From contig OZ037768.1 in NCBI GenBank assembly GCA_964035545.1, forward strand, positions 23,648,819 to 23,712,818: DNA of 64,000 nt. The letters run 5' to 3'. Made by a program: the position numbers and the translations under genes. The notes beneath the pieces were generated by a model. It made no database searches, had not been told where the DNA came from, and worked only from the letters and a program-made list of their open reading frames with translations. This document shows positions 41,401 through 55,400 of this stretch, one piece after another. Each line of letters begins with the position of its first letter. Position 1 is the first letter of the stretch. The stretch comes from Bugula neritina (taxonomy: Eukaryota; Bryozoa; Gymnolaemata; Cheilostomatida; Bugulidae).

Positions 41401-42144
41401 CTTCTACTAGAACTATATGACTGCTACTAAGGCTATGGTAAACGCTCTGTGCAAATGTCAACGTATTGTCTCACCATTTCTTTTCATATACCCTTCAGCT
41501 TTGAAAGGTTCCCAGTGGAACTGCCAGAGACTATAAAAGTGAACATAGTGGCTGGCGAATTAGCCAGCTACGCTCAAGCTCGAGGTGACTTTGTGTTGTC
41601 AATTTGCACTGACTTCTCTCCCATATAGTGAGAGAACTCAGTGCCAGTGTTCAGATAAATGGATTTTGGCTATGCTTGCAATAAGCCCTCAATTTTAGAA
41701 GTTTCTTATTAATTTGTGTTTTTTGGTTTTTAAATTTTAGTTTTTGTTGTGGAAGTTGAGTATGAGTTATCTCTCCTTGATCTCTGTGTTTAATTTCAAA
41801 GCTGCTGGGTGACGATATGTAAACCTGTTGTGACATCACCTCTAATTCTTCTGCTTCGTATTATATTAGTTATAGTTTAGGACTAACTTATACTTAATGT
41901 TAGTAGAAATGTGAATTCCTCATCCATTCTATGTCTGCTATTCCACACGCTTGGTTAGAATCATTTCCAATGCATTTAATGACTCATCAGAAATTTTAAA
42001 TTATTTTATTGAATAATATTTTCAGCTTCAAGTTTCTGGGATTTGAGAATAAATCGCAACAGCACCGCAGCGACAGGCGTACAAACACGAGATTCGGCTC
42101 AAAGACAAGAGCGTCCTAAGAGCGAGATGCTGCACACCAAATGA
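35404..42144 (+). CDS. RILPL1: RILP-like protein (RH1/RH2 Rab effector, RILPL1/2 type)
   Basis: RILP-like proteins are coiled-coil adaptors that bind motor components through RH1 and Rab GTPases through RH2; vertebrate members act at the centrosome and cilium. Plus-strand coding exons: 35404-35697, 36162-36300, 37736-37851, 38505-38699, 39123-39287, 39968-40137, 40620-40793, 41499-41584, 42026-42144; 1458 nt, 485 aa, in phase throughout. The first exon is an RH1 domain (VDVYDSAALIGKDFEYLIEQ, then LMPKVIKVLEQLEFLAAK). Residues from about 75 to 300 are predicted coiled coil rich in Glu, Gln and Lys. RH2 starts near residue 327 (RFTLNELKDVLTERN, then EELSYYK), and SGIRKLF follows near 412. JIP3/JIP4 also have RH1 but carry WD40 repeats, absent here. 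It is longer than vertebrate RILPL1 (about 400 aa), mainly in the coiled coil. The last two exons are less conserved and least certain. Confidence 0.87.
36718..36775. repeat. 15-bp tandem repeat in RILPL intron
   Basis: About three and a half copies of ACTCAGTACCTCACT-type units in the intron between exons 36162-36300 and 37736-37851. The rest of this 1.4-kb intron shows no other ordered structure. Confidence 0.7.
37555..37690. repeat. Degenerate TAGTAGTTAGTAG repeat
   Basis: A drifting run of TAGT/TTAG words (TAGTTAGTAACTAGTAGTTA and similar) ends about 45 bp before the RILPL acceptor at 37734-37735. Confidence 0.75.
41082..41155. repeat. 20-bp tandem repeat carrying GCAGACGT
   Basis: Three copies of a 20-bp unit, TGTTCTGTTAGCAGACGTGC and variants, in the intron between RILPL exons 40620-40793 and 41499-41584. 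GCAGACG starts at 41101, 41121 and 41141. Confidence 0.92.
41380..41438. repeat. 20-bp tandem repeat in RILPL intron
   Basis: About three copies of a unit of about 20 bp, CTTCTACTAGGGTTATATGA and variants, about 60 bp before the acceptor of exon 41499-41584. Confidence 0.8.
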
Positions 42145-43452
42145 GCGACATTTCTCAGCTTATCTTGCCTTGAAAACTCATGTATCTCAAATGACAATCA
42201 CTGACGTCCACGGTTGAATCCGTTTAATTTTAAAGAGGTAGAATCTGAGCACCAAATTTATCGATGAGATTACCTTGTGCCACTGACGAATTCAACGACA
42301 ACACTATTATATATGTCTGTGTAACTCATCCATTTGTCCAACATTTATTAGCTAATTTTTGTAACTATGTGTTAAAAATGATAACAGAATGAGTTTTTAT
42401 TTTATTTCAACATTTTGTGTAAGTAAGCAGTTACTATTATTCTAAATAGTTTTGTCTTAGCTATTTCAATGTAAATTTGTAAGATATTTTTCGGATGTAT
42501 GTTGTCCTACATTGCTTATTTTAACCGCTCAGCTACATGTATGTAACTTTTACTTTATTTTCTTATACTTTTACAAAACAGTGTATTAGTAGATCTCCTA
42601 GCTACTTATTTGGGTGACTCAAACAGATTCCACACTGAGCATGCTCAGTAGACATTTGCCGTCAACCACCCATCTGTTCCATGTGAATTTGTTGTAATTT
42701 CTTTTAAATTGGGTCTCATTCAGGTCTATCATTCCTTTTTTTGACTTTACGCATTGTGGTAATTAACCAAACGAATTTTATTTATAACTGTTTTTATTTT
42801 GAATAAAATAAAACTTATAACCATTCAAAAATAATTGCAAATATTGGCAAAATAATATTTCAACTGTGCACAAAGTAGAACGGTAACAAATACCTATAAT
42901 CTACAGCAAAAGCGTTGATCTTTCACTCAACTAACATAAGAATTTCAGTGAGCAAACCCTATCAGTAAGACATGGAAGGAATGGAAGAAATTGGAATTAC
43001 ATGAAAACAACATGACCTCTAGAGCAAGAAGTACACATTGTTGTATAGGTAAAAGCAGAAACGACTTTGCTGCAGTTGTTGCAACCTTACTATGTCATAC
43101 GTTCACTGTACAGAATCACCGGTACGCTAACAACGAGGCTCACAAAACATTTCTACTTTTATTCCCTTATTTCAACGCTACATACGAGTAATTTTTGTAT
43201 ATTTTACATGTTTTCTAATATACCAGCAGACAGGTACGTATGGGGAAACACATAATACCTGAGTTAGTGAGTTTCTATACAAGTAATGAACAAGTGTACA
43301 TATCGCTGGTTATCACTACGTAAGTATACATCTTATATACAGCATATTTCACTATCTATGTATATATTCTATATACAATAATTTCCTAATGAGTGATAAG
43401 CCAAGAAAAAGCTCAGGCAGGTACATGTCCTCAGACAAGGAATAGACTGAGT
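42145..43452. other. Convergent 3' UTR region between RILPL and SBNO
   Basis: The RILPL and SBNO stop codons face each other over 1.3 kb. A plus-strand AATAAA at 42802-42807 and a minus-strand AATAAA (TTTATT at 43158-43163) are the best-placed polyadenylation candidates. The short plus open frames near 42991-43255 show no similarity I recognise. Confidence 0.6.
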
Positions 43453-46400
43453 TCAGGCCACCGTAGACAAAGCTCCCTCCCTAGGTTGATTGTCCTTCTG
43501 CCTTAATACTGTAGTCAGAGTCTTGACACAGAGTGAAGGTATGAGAGTTCCTGCAAGTAGAAACCAACCAATCAGAGCTGGCCTTATGGTAACAAAGCAT
43601 TATACTATTTCGTGTGGATAAAGTTAATAAAACCTCACAAATACTCAAACCTTGCTTTAACAAAACGCCCCCATGTCAGACTTTCTGTGTGAGTATCTTA
43701 CCGACAATACGCTGGCCGGAGTCAGTCCGTAGCCTGATAACCTGCATCTTGTTGTTGTGAGCTCCGGGGGAGGAGGCTATGGCCATCTCGACCTTGTTCC
43801 AGACGCTGAGCACGGAGCCGGTCAGCACGTGGTAAGACCGAGTTCGTAGACCCACTTCACACGTCAGACCTGCGGGGGACAGCAAAGTACATACAGGTGA
43901 ACAGAAGAAGTGGGCGTCAAGAAACTTAGCCTATTATTACAAGAAGGGTGAGAAGGAAACCGAGGCTACAGACGTACCGGAAGAGACGCGTCTGCACGAG
44001 CCCTTCCACCAGATGTGAGTGCAGACGGAGGCCGACTCGTCGTACTGCTCCTCCCAGAGGTCCTCCGCGTCGTCTGGTCTCGCTCTCTTGTACTTCTTCT
44101 TTAGGTCGGGGAGGGACTCCATCTTGGGAGAGAGTCCGGTGTTGGGACGGTACACCTGGTACAACTTCTCTCTCTTCTTGCCTCCAGATATAGCGACAGC
44201 GAGAATTGCCGCTGCCTTCCCTTGTTTCCGTTGCTGCCGAAAGACAAAATATTCATTACACGAAAACTCTACAGAGAATGGTTGTAATTATACTGGTAGA
44301 CTTACAGCTAGACTGGTAGACTTACAGCTACACTCACAGTTATACAGTTACACTTACAGTTATACAGTTACAGTTATACAGTTACAGTTATACAGTTACA
44401 CTTACAGTTAGACTGGTAGACTTACAGTTACACTTACAGCTACACTCACAGTTAGACTGGTAGACTTACAGTTACACTTACAGTTAGACTGGTGTAGAAG
44501 CCGTCATCTGACCCCACGTGGTCCCTCCACACGTCCATAGCCTTCTCCCAGCTCAGTCCTCTCTCCACGCCAACAGTGACCAGCTCCGTCTTGGCCACGC
44601 TGCCACCCCACTCCTGCTCAAACACCGTTTTGCCGAGCACTTTGACGAACTCTCCACCAGCCCCCAGGTCCAGGATGCCCATGTCCCACTTGCCGTTACG
44701 CTTGGCCTGCAGGATGACGGCCTGCAGAGTCTCGGTGAAGTACTGGAAGAGGGCGTTCTGCTGCTCCACTGGCAGACCGAGGATTCTGTTGAGGAACTTG
44801 CTGATGACATTGTAATCTGCAGCATACAACAGAGAAGTAACGTGAGAGTTCATTGGATGAAATATCATGCTATAGTAACCCAGTCAGCCTAATCAGCAAT
44901 GTGTGGACAGGCCCCAGCATTGTAACCAGAAGTTATGTTCATACCACACATGAAATTTCAATATAATAACATAATGAAAAGATTGGCGTGAGACATCTTA
45001 AACAGCAGGGAATGATTGATTGCAGTCACAATCCATCAGCCGCGACAAGTGAGGATAACTCTACCTACCTTTCTCGAGGGTAGCCATCTTGGAAGGGTTT
45101 TCCCAGTTTACTAAACCAACACCGACTAGAGATTCTTTGACGTCTGCAATGTGCAGTTATAGTATTACAATGACATCACACAGACCACCGATAGAAGTCA
45201 CTAAAAGACAACAGAGCTGCGTACAGGAAGTATAATACTCACCTTCCATAAAGTTGCCTTTGTAAGTGGACGGAGGGGAAACCAGCGGCTTTTCATACCC
45301 CACTATACTCTTCATAACTATCTCTAGGGCTGTCCTGCCGTACTACACAACATACAAACATATAGTAGACATCATAAATTCACACATTCAAAGTACAGAA
45401 GCACTTTGTCCCTTTAAACCATCCTGAGGAACAGATGAGAGTTCTGAATAACCTGGAAACAGAGAAGATGCTATTCCAATGGAGTACAGGAAGCAGTGGG
45501 TTACACGCAGCATTGTCACATTGTCCGAGAGCTAACAGAAACCACAGAGAATAAACATTTGGACTGGCAACAGACAGACAGAGCACCAGCAATAGACTAT
45601 AGGAAAAGAAGGGAGAAAGAGACATGATACCTTGTTGTCAATATTGAACTGACTGAGATCCCTAGACTCAGTGGCTCTTCTGTCACCGTGTGTCAGCGCT
45701 CCCTACAAACACAGCCACAGTACAGAACACAGTCTACGTTCAGCAAAGAGAAGCTGCTAACAGACAGGCTCTAGCACAGCACAGCACAGCACGGCGATGT
45801 GGATGTGATGCGAGACGTACCAGACACTCGAGTCTCTTGGCGACTGTGGAGGCGAACCGTCTCTCCCCGGCCAGCTCCGAGATGAGGAACATGTACTCCG
45901 GGGCGCTGACCTGGTTGGAACGGTGAGTTCTGCCAAACTGCTGGATGGCTCTGTCAGCGCTCCACGGCAGCTCCAGAGTTATGTGTAGCCGTCTGCGCTG
46001 GTTGTTGACGCGTCTGTCAGCTTGCAGCGAGATTCCTGTGTGTACAATGTGCGGTGTATTAATACATTATACCATATGATGTATGCTGTATACTGTATAA
46101 ACTACATTAGATTACAGGGCTGCTCACTGATTGGCTACTCACCAGAGCTAGCAGCCTCTGATATGATGGCTATCAACTTCTCGCCGTCCATGAACCTCTG
46201 TTTCTCCGTCAGGTTAAGGATCTCCAGGCCGACGTCCTGAGCAGTTCTCAGCTCGTAGTTGATAGCTCCGGTCTCATCACTCACGACCCGCCCCTTCCTG
46301 CCCGTCATCTGCAGGAGGTACATACTCAGTATGCAGATTAACTGATGAGAAATAGGAGATTATCTCCCTTGTTTGAATGTTAGTAGTAAGTTATAATTAA

Positions 46401-49400
46401 CAAACATTGAAATATAAGTATAAGCAGTACCGAAGGCCCCTAGAGATGCTTGCGAGGTGGAATAACATATCTCTCAATGCAAGTAACATGTCGTCACCCT
46501 GAAGTAGCACAACCTGCACTCACCTCAGCCACCTTGTCAACTCCACCAAACGAGTCAATCAGCTCATCCAATGTGTTGGAGGGGAGATGATTTCCAATCT
46601 TCTCAATCTTAGCCAAGAGTTCTTTCTTTAGAGCTGAGGCTTTCTCTTTAGCCTGTTCTGGTGTTAGTGTGTTGTTGGAGGACAACTCCCGCTTTACTTC
46701 CACATCTAAAAGTATACACAGGTGAGTAGATACAGGTAAGTAGATACAGGAGTATATGCAGGTAAGTATATACAGGTAAGTAGATACAGGTAAGTATATA
46801 CAGGTAAGTATATACAGGAGTATACACAGGTGAGTATATACAGGTAAGTACATACAGGTAAGTAATACATACAGGTAAGTAGTACATGCAGGTAAGTATA
46901 TACAGGTAAGTATACGAACCATTCTGCTGGGACTTGTGAGCGGAAGATTTGGTGGACTTCCTGTTGAAGACGGAATCCATCAACTCGTCTATCTCAGAGC
47001 CGGACATCTCAGATGACGAGTCTCCGCCCTGTTTACCGTTTCTAATCTTTTTTGATTTGTGATTGGACGATTTTCTGCAGCACGAAACACAACAGTATAT
47101 ATAGTATATAACAGTATACACTACATATATACAGTACACAGTATACACTACATATATACAGTACACACTACATATACACAGTATACACTACATATATACA
47201 GTACACACTACATATATACAGTACACAGTATACACTACATATATACAGTACACAGTACACACTACATATATACAGTACACAGTATACACTACATATATAC
47301 AGTACACACTACATATATACAGTACACAGTACACACTACATATATACAGTACACAGAATACACTACATATATACAGTACACACTACATATACACAGTATA
47401 CACTACATATATACAGTACACAGTATACACTACATATATACAGTACACAGTATACACTACGTATTTACAGTATACAGTACACACTACATATACACAGTAT
47501 ACACTACATATATACAGTACACAGTACACACTACATATATACAGTACACAGAATACACTACATATATACAGTACACAGTACACACTACATATATACAGTA
47601 CACAGTACACACTACATATATACAGTACACAGAATACACTACATATATACAGTACACAGTACACACTACATATATACAGTACACAGTACACACTACATAT
47701 ATACAGTACACAGAATACACTACATATATACAGTACACAGTATACACTACATATATACAGTATACACTACATATACACAGTACACACTACATATATACAG
47801 TACACAGTACACACTACATATACACAGTACACAGTATACACTACATATATACAGTATACACTACATATATACAGTACACACTACGTATTTACAGTATACA
47901 ACGCAAAAACTCACTTGACTTTCGATGAACTTTCAGGGTCAGATTTTACTTTCTTTGCGACTTTTAACGGTTTGTCTGACTTTTTCCGTTTAGTGCCTTT
48001 TTTACTTTTAGATTTTTTCAACCATGGATCTGAATTCAAAGTAAATTAACAGTCTGTAAGCTTTCCACATACTTAGAAGTGGGTCACACTAATACTAGCA
48101 TATTGTGTGGACAGTGAAATCAAATTCTCTTTTCAATAACCTGGAAATACTACAGCAGCAACTTTTTTTACAAGCATGCTTTAGTATCACTAGAAAATCT
48201 AAGATATATTCAACAGAGTTGGTATACATTACACCCCACTGTACTCTTCAAAGAGCACATAACTCCACTGCGTAGGATATTATCTAATGACTCATTACAG
48301 AAGAGAAGTGTCAGCAGACTATCTAGTATTACTATTAGCTACTCAACTCTCTGAAACACAGCTGTGCACTATATCTATCACAGCTTATAGAATACAAGGC
48401 TAAGCACTTCAACGTCTACTGGTCAAGTAGAAACATGTGCTACCAAGAGCTCTTAGTAACAACAGACATTTCCTGTTAAACCGCTCACCGATCTGTATAC
48501 TGTACATAGTAATACGTTAATAAGAGTGAGACAATTCCAATATCTTCTCGATAGCATCAGCAACACTTATAAACACAACAAACACCAGTCCACGCCAAGA
48601 CAGGGTAATGCTAGCCTACCATCATCACTGTCTGATCCGTTAAACGGGTTGAAATCATCTTCCTCTGATGTAACTTCCTCCTCGGACGACTTTTCATCCT
48701 GAGAAAAATTGCTTTCATCATCTGACGGCTGAAACTCGCTCTCGCTGGAGGAAGGAGACTCGTCACTGAGTTCCGTTTCCTTATACAAGCTGCCGGCGCC
48801 GGACCTGGTCTTCCCCGACTGTGTCTTCAAGGACGCTGCCACAGGAAACAGGAAGTGTGGTGAGTGCAGCAGAAACTCAAAAAGTACTTGAAATCTTGTA
48901 GCTAGTTTGCTACCTCTTAAATATCTTTATAATAACTAAAGAATTCAAACCGAAGAATTCTAATTCAGAACTGAAATATAAGAATACCTTTACGTTTGTT
49001 TCCAGCGAGTATATTGGTAAGACTGATGTCATCAAATATGCTGTTCTTCTTGTCTCTCAGACCAAAGATGTCTAGGGTTTTCTGAGTATCTGGTGCCGGG
49101 AAATGCTTCTCTATCAGAGTTTGAAAAACGCCCCTGAACAAGGCAAGTAAAGAATTACTCAATAACACAATACTCAGTAAGACAATACTCAATGCTTTAC
49201 ACAACACGTGTAAACAAAGACAATCCGAGATTAGAGACAAACAATCCGAGATTAGAGACAAACTAACTTTGCAGTAGACACAAAGTCCGTGAGCTCTCCG
49301 CCCATTTCCTCCAGCTGCTCCAGCGTTCGAGCTTCTCCCGTCGACTGCAGACCTATCACCACGCACTTCTTGTTGCGCAGAGCTTCTTTGGCTATCTTTA

Positions 49401-52400
49401 TGGCAAACTGCACTTTGGAGGAAATGCAGAGGTACTTGAAGAAGCGTTGGTGTGACGACCAGAACTGACCCCACATTGACTTCTTCATGGACCTCTCAGC
49501 CTCTATCAACTCGGCTGCTTCAGCAAACTTCTTTCTTGCATCAACCCACTGAATAACAATAGAAGTCAATGTTACCTCAGCACACACGGGTAGTCAAACA
49601 TTAGTTGGTTAGCAATAGCAGTAGCAGGAACTTATCATCACACCGGCTCAAATCCACACGTCTCGCATGTGTATACAGAACTAGAACTTAGCCTACAATC
49701 ACAGCTACACAGATGAGCTGGGAAAGAGAGGAGATAAACAGGAAATAGTGACTCACCAACTCTACCGCTTGGTTGTATATTTTTATACTCTCTTTTGGCA
49801 CTGGAATGTCTTCTATCTTGAATGAGACGCCCTGGAAGCTGAGCTGCCGGGCGATATACATGCCTCGGAGTTTCATGTCCATGGCTACCAGTTCCATGGC
49901 CCCGACACCCCGTCTCTCCACTGCCTGCAGATAATAGTATTCCACTCAAGCTAACATCAGTGAACACACACTAGACATCAGTGAACACAAACTAGACATC
50001 AGTGAACACACACTAGACATCAGTGTACACACACCAGACATACACACTGGAACTCACCTGTATGAAGTCGTTGAACTCAGTGAAGGGAGTGCCTGTCCCC
50101 CAGAGCCCGAGTCTACTCATATACGCCATGTTGCGGGGCTCACTGGCCCCAGTGGCGCTGGCGTACACCACCCTAGCCTTGGGGAGCTTCTTCTGCAGCT
50201 CCAGCACACACATACCTGTCTTGGTGGGCTTCGACGAGCCGGTGGGGCACAAGTTCTTAGCCTTGTGGCACTCGTCAAACACAATCTGACACTCAATTAA
50301 GGAGACAATAAGAGTTCCCTGACATTACATACTATTTGAGAAAGAAGTCTTCATATTCATCAATATTCCCAAAACATCCACAAAACACCAACAAAAGAAA
50401 ATTAACTTTAGTTTGGTAGTTTTTAACCAGCCTGGTAGCTCTGGTCATGTGACCACCCGCCGGGATGAGCACAAAGAAGTGCAGACTACCACCGCACTGC
50501 TAAGATAAGACTCAAGAGAGGAAATGAGGATAGAAAGGATACAACACCATCAAAGTCGGCGCCACACCAGTTGAGTAACATCTTCATCCGGGTTCGGTAT
50601 TTCCCGCTGGACTGACTCTCTCCAATGAGCGACGAGTAGGTGGAGAAAATAACTCCCTTCTTTACATTTCCATTTTCTGATGACGAAATCTTGGAATACT
50701 TGAACTACAAGAGACACCCGAGTATAGAGAGCAGACTTCATGTTAAACAGCCACAATACTCAACTCACAGAGCGGGGACGTCGTATCAACCACCCACCTT
50801 ATTCAACGCGTAGACTGGGATCTTTGAAGCACCAATATCGCTGAGGTCCCTTTCCGCGTCTACTTTCAAATCAGCACTGACACTAAACCTAACAAAACAA
50901 GACAAACCCTTCAGTTACACGTAACTCTCAACCATACCAAACATTGTTTACAGACACAGGAAACTGCCTTCCTCACCAGAGAGCTCGTTTCCTGCCGCAC
51001 AAGTAGTTTTCATATATAACTCCAGCGACAGTTCTGCCTTTGCCGACACCGGCTCCGTCCCCGATGAGATAGCCGGCTCTATCCCCACACGGCAGTATTG
51101 TCTCGTGACGCTGACAGGAGTAGATAATAGCCTCTAGCTGCAGGGCTGATAACTCCCCGCCATCAATTATCTGTTTAACAGACGAACATACCAGACGTAT
51201 TACAGAGTAGTATAGAGTAGTACTGAGTAGTACAGAGTAGTACAGAGTAGTACAGAGTAGTACAGAGTAGTACAGAGTAGTGAGTAGTAGTGAGTACTGA
51301 GTAATACTGAGAGTGAGTAATACTGTATAGTGAGTAGTAGTACTAAGAGTTACTCACCTCTTCAGGAATGCTGAGGTCGTACCAGACATCTGGAGGAGCG
51401 ACAGACGAAAGAGAAGACGTCTCAACCACAGAGTCTGGGTGTCGTACACCAATCTTTACTAAACAAATGTAACAAATATATTACATACACAGCACACTCT
51501 ACAGTATACTCTACAGTATACTACTCTACACTCTACAGTATACTCCACAGTATACAGTATACTACTCTACACTCTACAGTATACTACACACACTCTACAG
51601 TATACTACACACACTCTACAGTATACAGTATACTACACACACTCTACAGTATACTACTCTACACTCTACAGTATACTACACTCTCTACAGTATACTAGAC
51701 ACACTCTACAGTATACTAGACAAACTCTACAGTATACTACACACTCTACAGTATACTACACACACTCTACAGTATACTACACACTCTACAGTATACTACA
51801 CACGCTCTACAGTATACTACACACACTCTACAGTATACAGTATACTACACACACTCTACAGTATACTAGACACACTCTACAGTATACTACACACTCTACA
51901 GTATACTACACACACTCTACAGTATACTACACACACTCTACAGTATACAGTATACTACACACACTCTACAGTATACTAGACACACTCTACAGTATACTAC
52001 ACACACTCTACAGTATACTACACACTCTACAGTATACAGTATACTACACTGTACAGCACATGATAAACTCAAGTAGTAGTAGACTGAGAGTCAAACCTTT
52101 AGAAGGCATGTAGTCCGAGTACGTCTCAGCCACACCCAACTCCTCGTCGTCTTCTGCTTCTTCCTCCTCGTCCGGAGTTTTCACAGACGGCTGTTGAGAG
52201 AGAATCTCGTATTACATCAGAGCAACACATGATAATATTACGTGAAAAGAGAAGGCAACTGCTGATCACTCTTAGAATATTCTAGATACTATCTGCTAGC
52301 CGTGTTTACACCTGAACTTAGAGTCTTAAACTTTTGGTGATGTGTTTTCGTAAACATATCAGGTGCTGACAGAATGAGTGTAACACAGCTAGGAGTAAGT

Positions 52401-55400
52401 GTAACACAGCTAGGAGTAAGTGTAACACAGCTAGGAGTAAGTGTAGCACAGCTAGGAGTAAGTGTAGCACAGCTAGGAGTAAGTGTAGCACAGCTAGGAG
52501 TAAGTGTAGCACAGCTAGGAGTAAGTGTAGCACAGCTAGGAGTAAGTGTAGCACAGCTAGGAGTGAGTGTAGCACAGCTAGGAGTAAGTGTAGCACAGCT
52601 AGGAGTAAGTGTAACACAGCTAGGAGTAAGTGTAGCACAGCTAGGAGTAAGTGTAACACAGCTAGGAGTAAGTGTAGCACAGCTAGGAGTAAGTGTAACA
52701 CAGCTAGGAGTAAGTGTAGCACAGCTAGGAGTAAGTGTAACACAGCTAGGAGTAAGTGTAACACAGCTAGGAGTAAGTGTAGCACAGCTAAGAGTAAGTG
52801 TAACACAGCTAGGAGTGAGTGTAACACAGCTAGGAGTAAGTGTAGCACAGCTAGGAGTAAGTGTAACACAGCTAGGAGTAAGTGTAACACAGCTAGGAGT
52901 AAGTGTAACACAGCTAGGAGTAAGTGTAGCACAGCTAGGAGTAAGTGTAACACAGCTAGGAGTAAGTGTAACACAGCTAGGAGTAAGTGTAACACAGCTA
53001 GGAGTAAGTGTAACACAGCTAGGAGTAAATACAAACTCCATACATAGTGAGAGACAATTGTTTCAATATATAACAGCGAATATAGAACTATTTCTACACA
53101 TCAGCGAAAGCAACTCCAGCAAACGTTGCTTGTAGGCAGATGTTGAGAAATTTCAACAGACTAGGCAACATTCTGATCACCTTTGTTTAGTCAATCATAG
53201 AGTTATCTGAAGAGGACATAACTCAAAATGTGCTATACAATGCAGCAACACAACAAATCCACAATTTTTTTTCTCTTTGGTTTCCCTTAATCCACTGTAA
53301 TTTGTAACTTCCTATAGGCCGGACACTAGTAACACCAGTAACTTCCCTTGTATGTAACAGAGACGCTCAAGTGAAACTGCCCACCCAACCATGTCTGTAG
53401 CATGCTGGTTTCTTTGTCATTGTGCACTCTTACATAAGAAGGACCCTCCCCTCCTAGTGCTTAGTGTAGAGACTAGATATTACACATCAGATGACAAAGG
53501 TGCAAGGAGAAGACAATAGACAATAGAACTGACAGTCAAACTAGTTATTATAAATACTAAAAGCCACAAATCTTATGCAGAGCTTTGAGGACCAGTTTGG
53601 GTCATCAGCTAAAGTCTCCAACTTACAAACAAGTTTTAACAATGAAATAGACTGATATTCACTGAATCTCAGCCTGTCAGGGGCAAGTAGAGGTCCATGA
53701 TACACGGAAGGTCAAATAATACATTTCCTAAATAGTAGAGTATATTGTCAACACATAGAACACTAGGTCAGCACTAAACTACACTCACTGTGTTGATATC
53801 CTTCACACTGACGGCCTCCGTCGACCAAATCCTGGACACAGTCTTAGAGGTCAGTGGTTGGTTGAGAGGTTGAGTGGGGTGAAGGAGACTGGTACTGGAG
53901 AGATTTGGGGCACTCCCATTACGTACCATCCCCCTGCTGGGATTCTCAGCTACGATACAAATATTATATTATTATATGTAATATAATATTATACTTGGAA
54001 TATTATATTATATAGTATAATACCTTATTATATAACATACTACAATACCATATAATACTATACTATATACATATAATACTATACTATATACATATAATAC
54101 TATACTATATACATATAATACTATACTATATACATATAATACTATACTATATACATATAATACTATATTATATACATATAATACTATACTATATACATAT
54201 AATACTATACTATATACATATAATACTATACTATATACATATAATACTATACTATATACATATAATACTATACTATATACATATAATACTATACTATATA
54301 CATATAATACTATACTATATACATATAATACTATATTATATACATATAATACTATACTATATACATATAATACTATACTATATACATATAATACTATACT
54401 ATATACATATAATACTATATTATGTAATGTATAACATCAGACAAGATATTGGAAAGTTTCCTAGCCTCTTATAGCCTAACCAACTCTGCAGGTAACAACT
54501 CAATGGTAAAGGAGATATCACAACTCACTGATATTAGTCTGTAGAATACGGGCATTGGCCAGTGGCTGACCCAGTATCCCCCGACTGGCACCGTTAGCAT
54601 TTGTTAAGATGAACTTCCCGTCGGCTGATCTGATCAGGCCGGCTGTGATAGGGAAGACACGAGGCAGCGATTGCCCGCTGTTCGGCAGCCGTGTGTGTGA
54701 AAGGAGAGAGGTAGCGGCGGGTCGTGGCCTGATGCTGACTGCAGGCAGCGTTACAGCTGCTTGAGACTGAGGGCTGTCGACCACGTCTATAGATTTGGTG
54801 CTCTGATTGGCAGGTTTCTCAGTGCTGACTTGCGTCACCTTCTCCTGGAATATGAAGAGCAAACGTAGTTTCACTTCTCACTACACTTGAAGTAGTCAAA
54901 CTACTAACTAGAGTACATCTTTCACTAGATATTCTCAATGGAACAACATTTTAAGCTGTAGAGACTTAAACTGGAGACAATGTAGATTATGTGGTGTAAG
55001 GGTATTTATTAGAGACACATTTGCTGAAGTAAATAGTCTACTTAAACCACAAAAAGTATCAGTACAGTTACAGTATATTAAACTGGCATGGCTGGCATTA
55101 TTCATATATTTTATAACAAAATATCTACCCTCTACCCTCTTAGACCAGCTGCCACCAAAACTACGTATGATGAAACACTAACAGTTTTGCCAGCAAAACT
55201 TCCTAGTAAATCACCTGTGTTAAGTTGTAATTAAATAAGGTTTTCTGGAGACATTTCAGAGTTTATATTTTACACCCGTAGCTTTGAGGAATTTAAAACT
55301 TTTATAATAATAGCGATGATTTAGGTATACCTACTGTTAGACATGATACAGCTGTGGTAGTATGACCTAGTATGACAAAGGTCATGGTTCAAACCCTGCC

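Noticed and set aside
35404-42144. JIP3/JIP4 as an alternative identity for the RILPL gene
   Set aside because: RH1 is shared, but there are no WD40 repeats and the RH2 region with SGIRKLF matches RILP-like proteins.
47059-47928. 289-aa plus-strand ORF and opposing minus-strand repeat ORFs
   Set aside because: Product is a HYIYTVHS-like repeat over an intronic minisatellite of SBNO; no protein-like composition and flanking exons splice across it.
51494-52050. CRISPR-like appearance of regularly spaced repeats
   Set aside because: Units are directly abutting with no unique spacers, and the DNA is an animal intron.
52289-53135. Three 238-253 aa ORFs on both strands
   Set aside because: All lie on the 21-bp array, whose seven-codon period keeps several frames open; it is intronic in SBNO.
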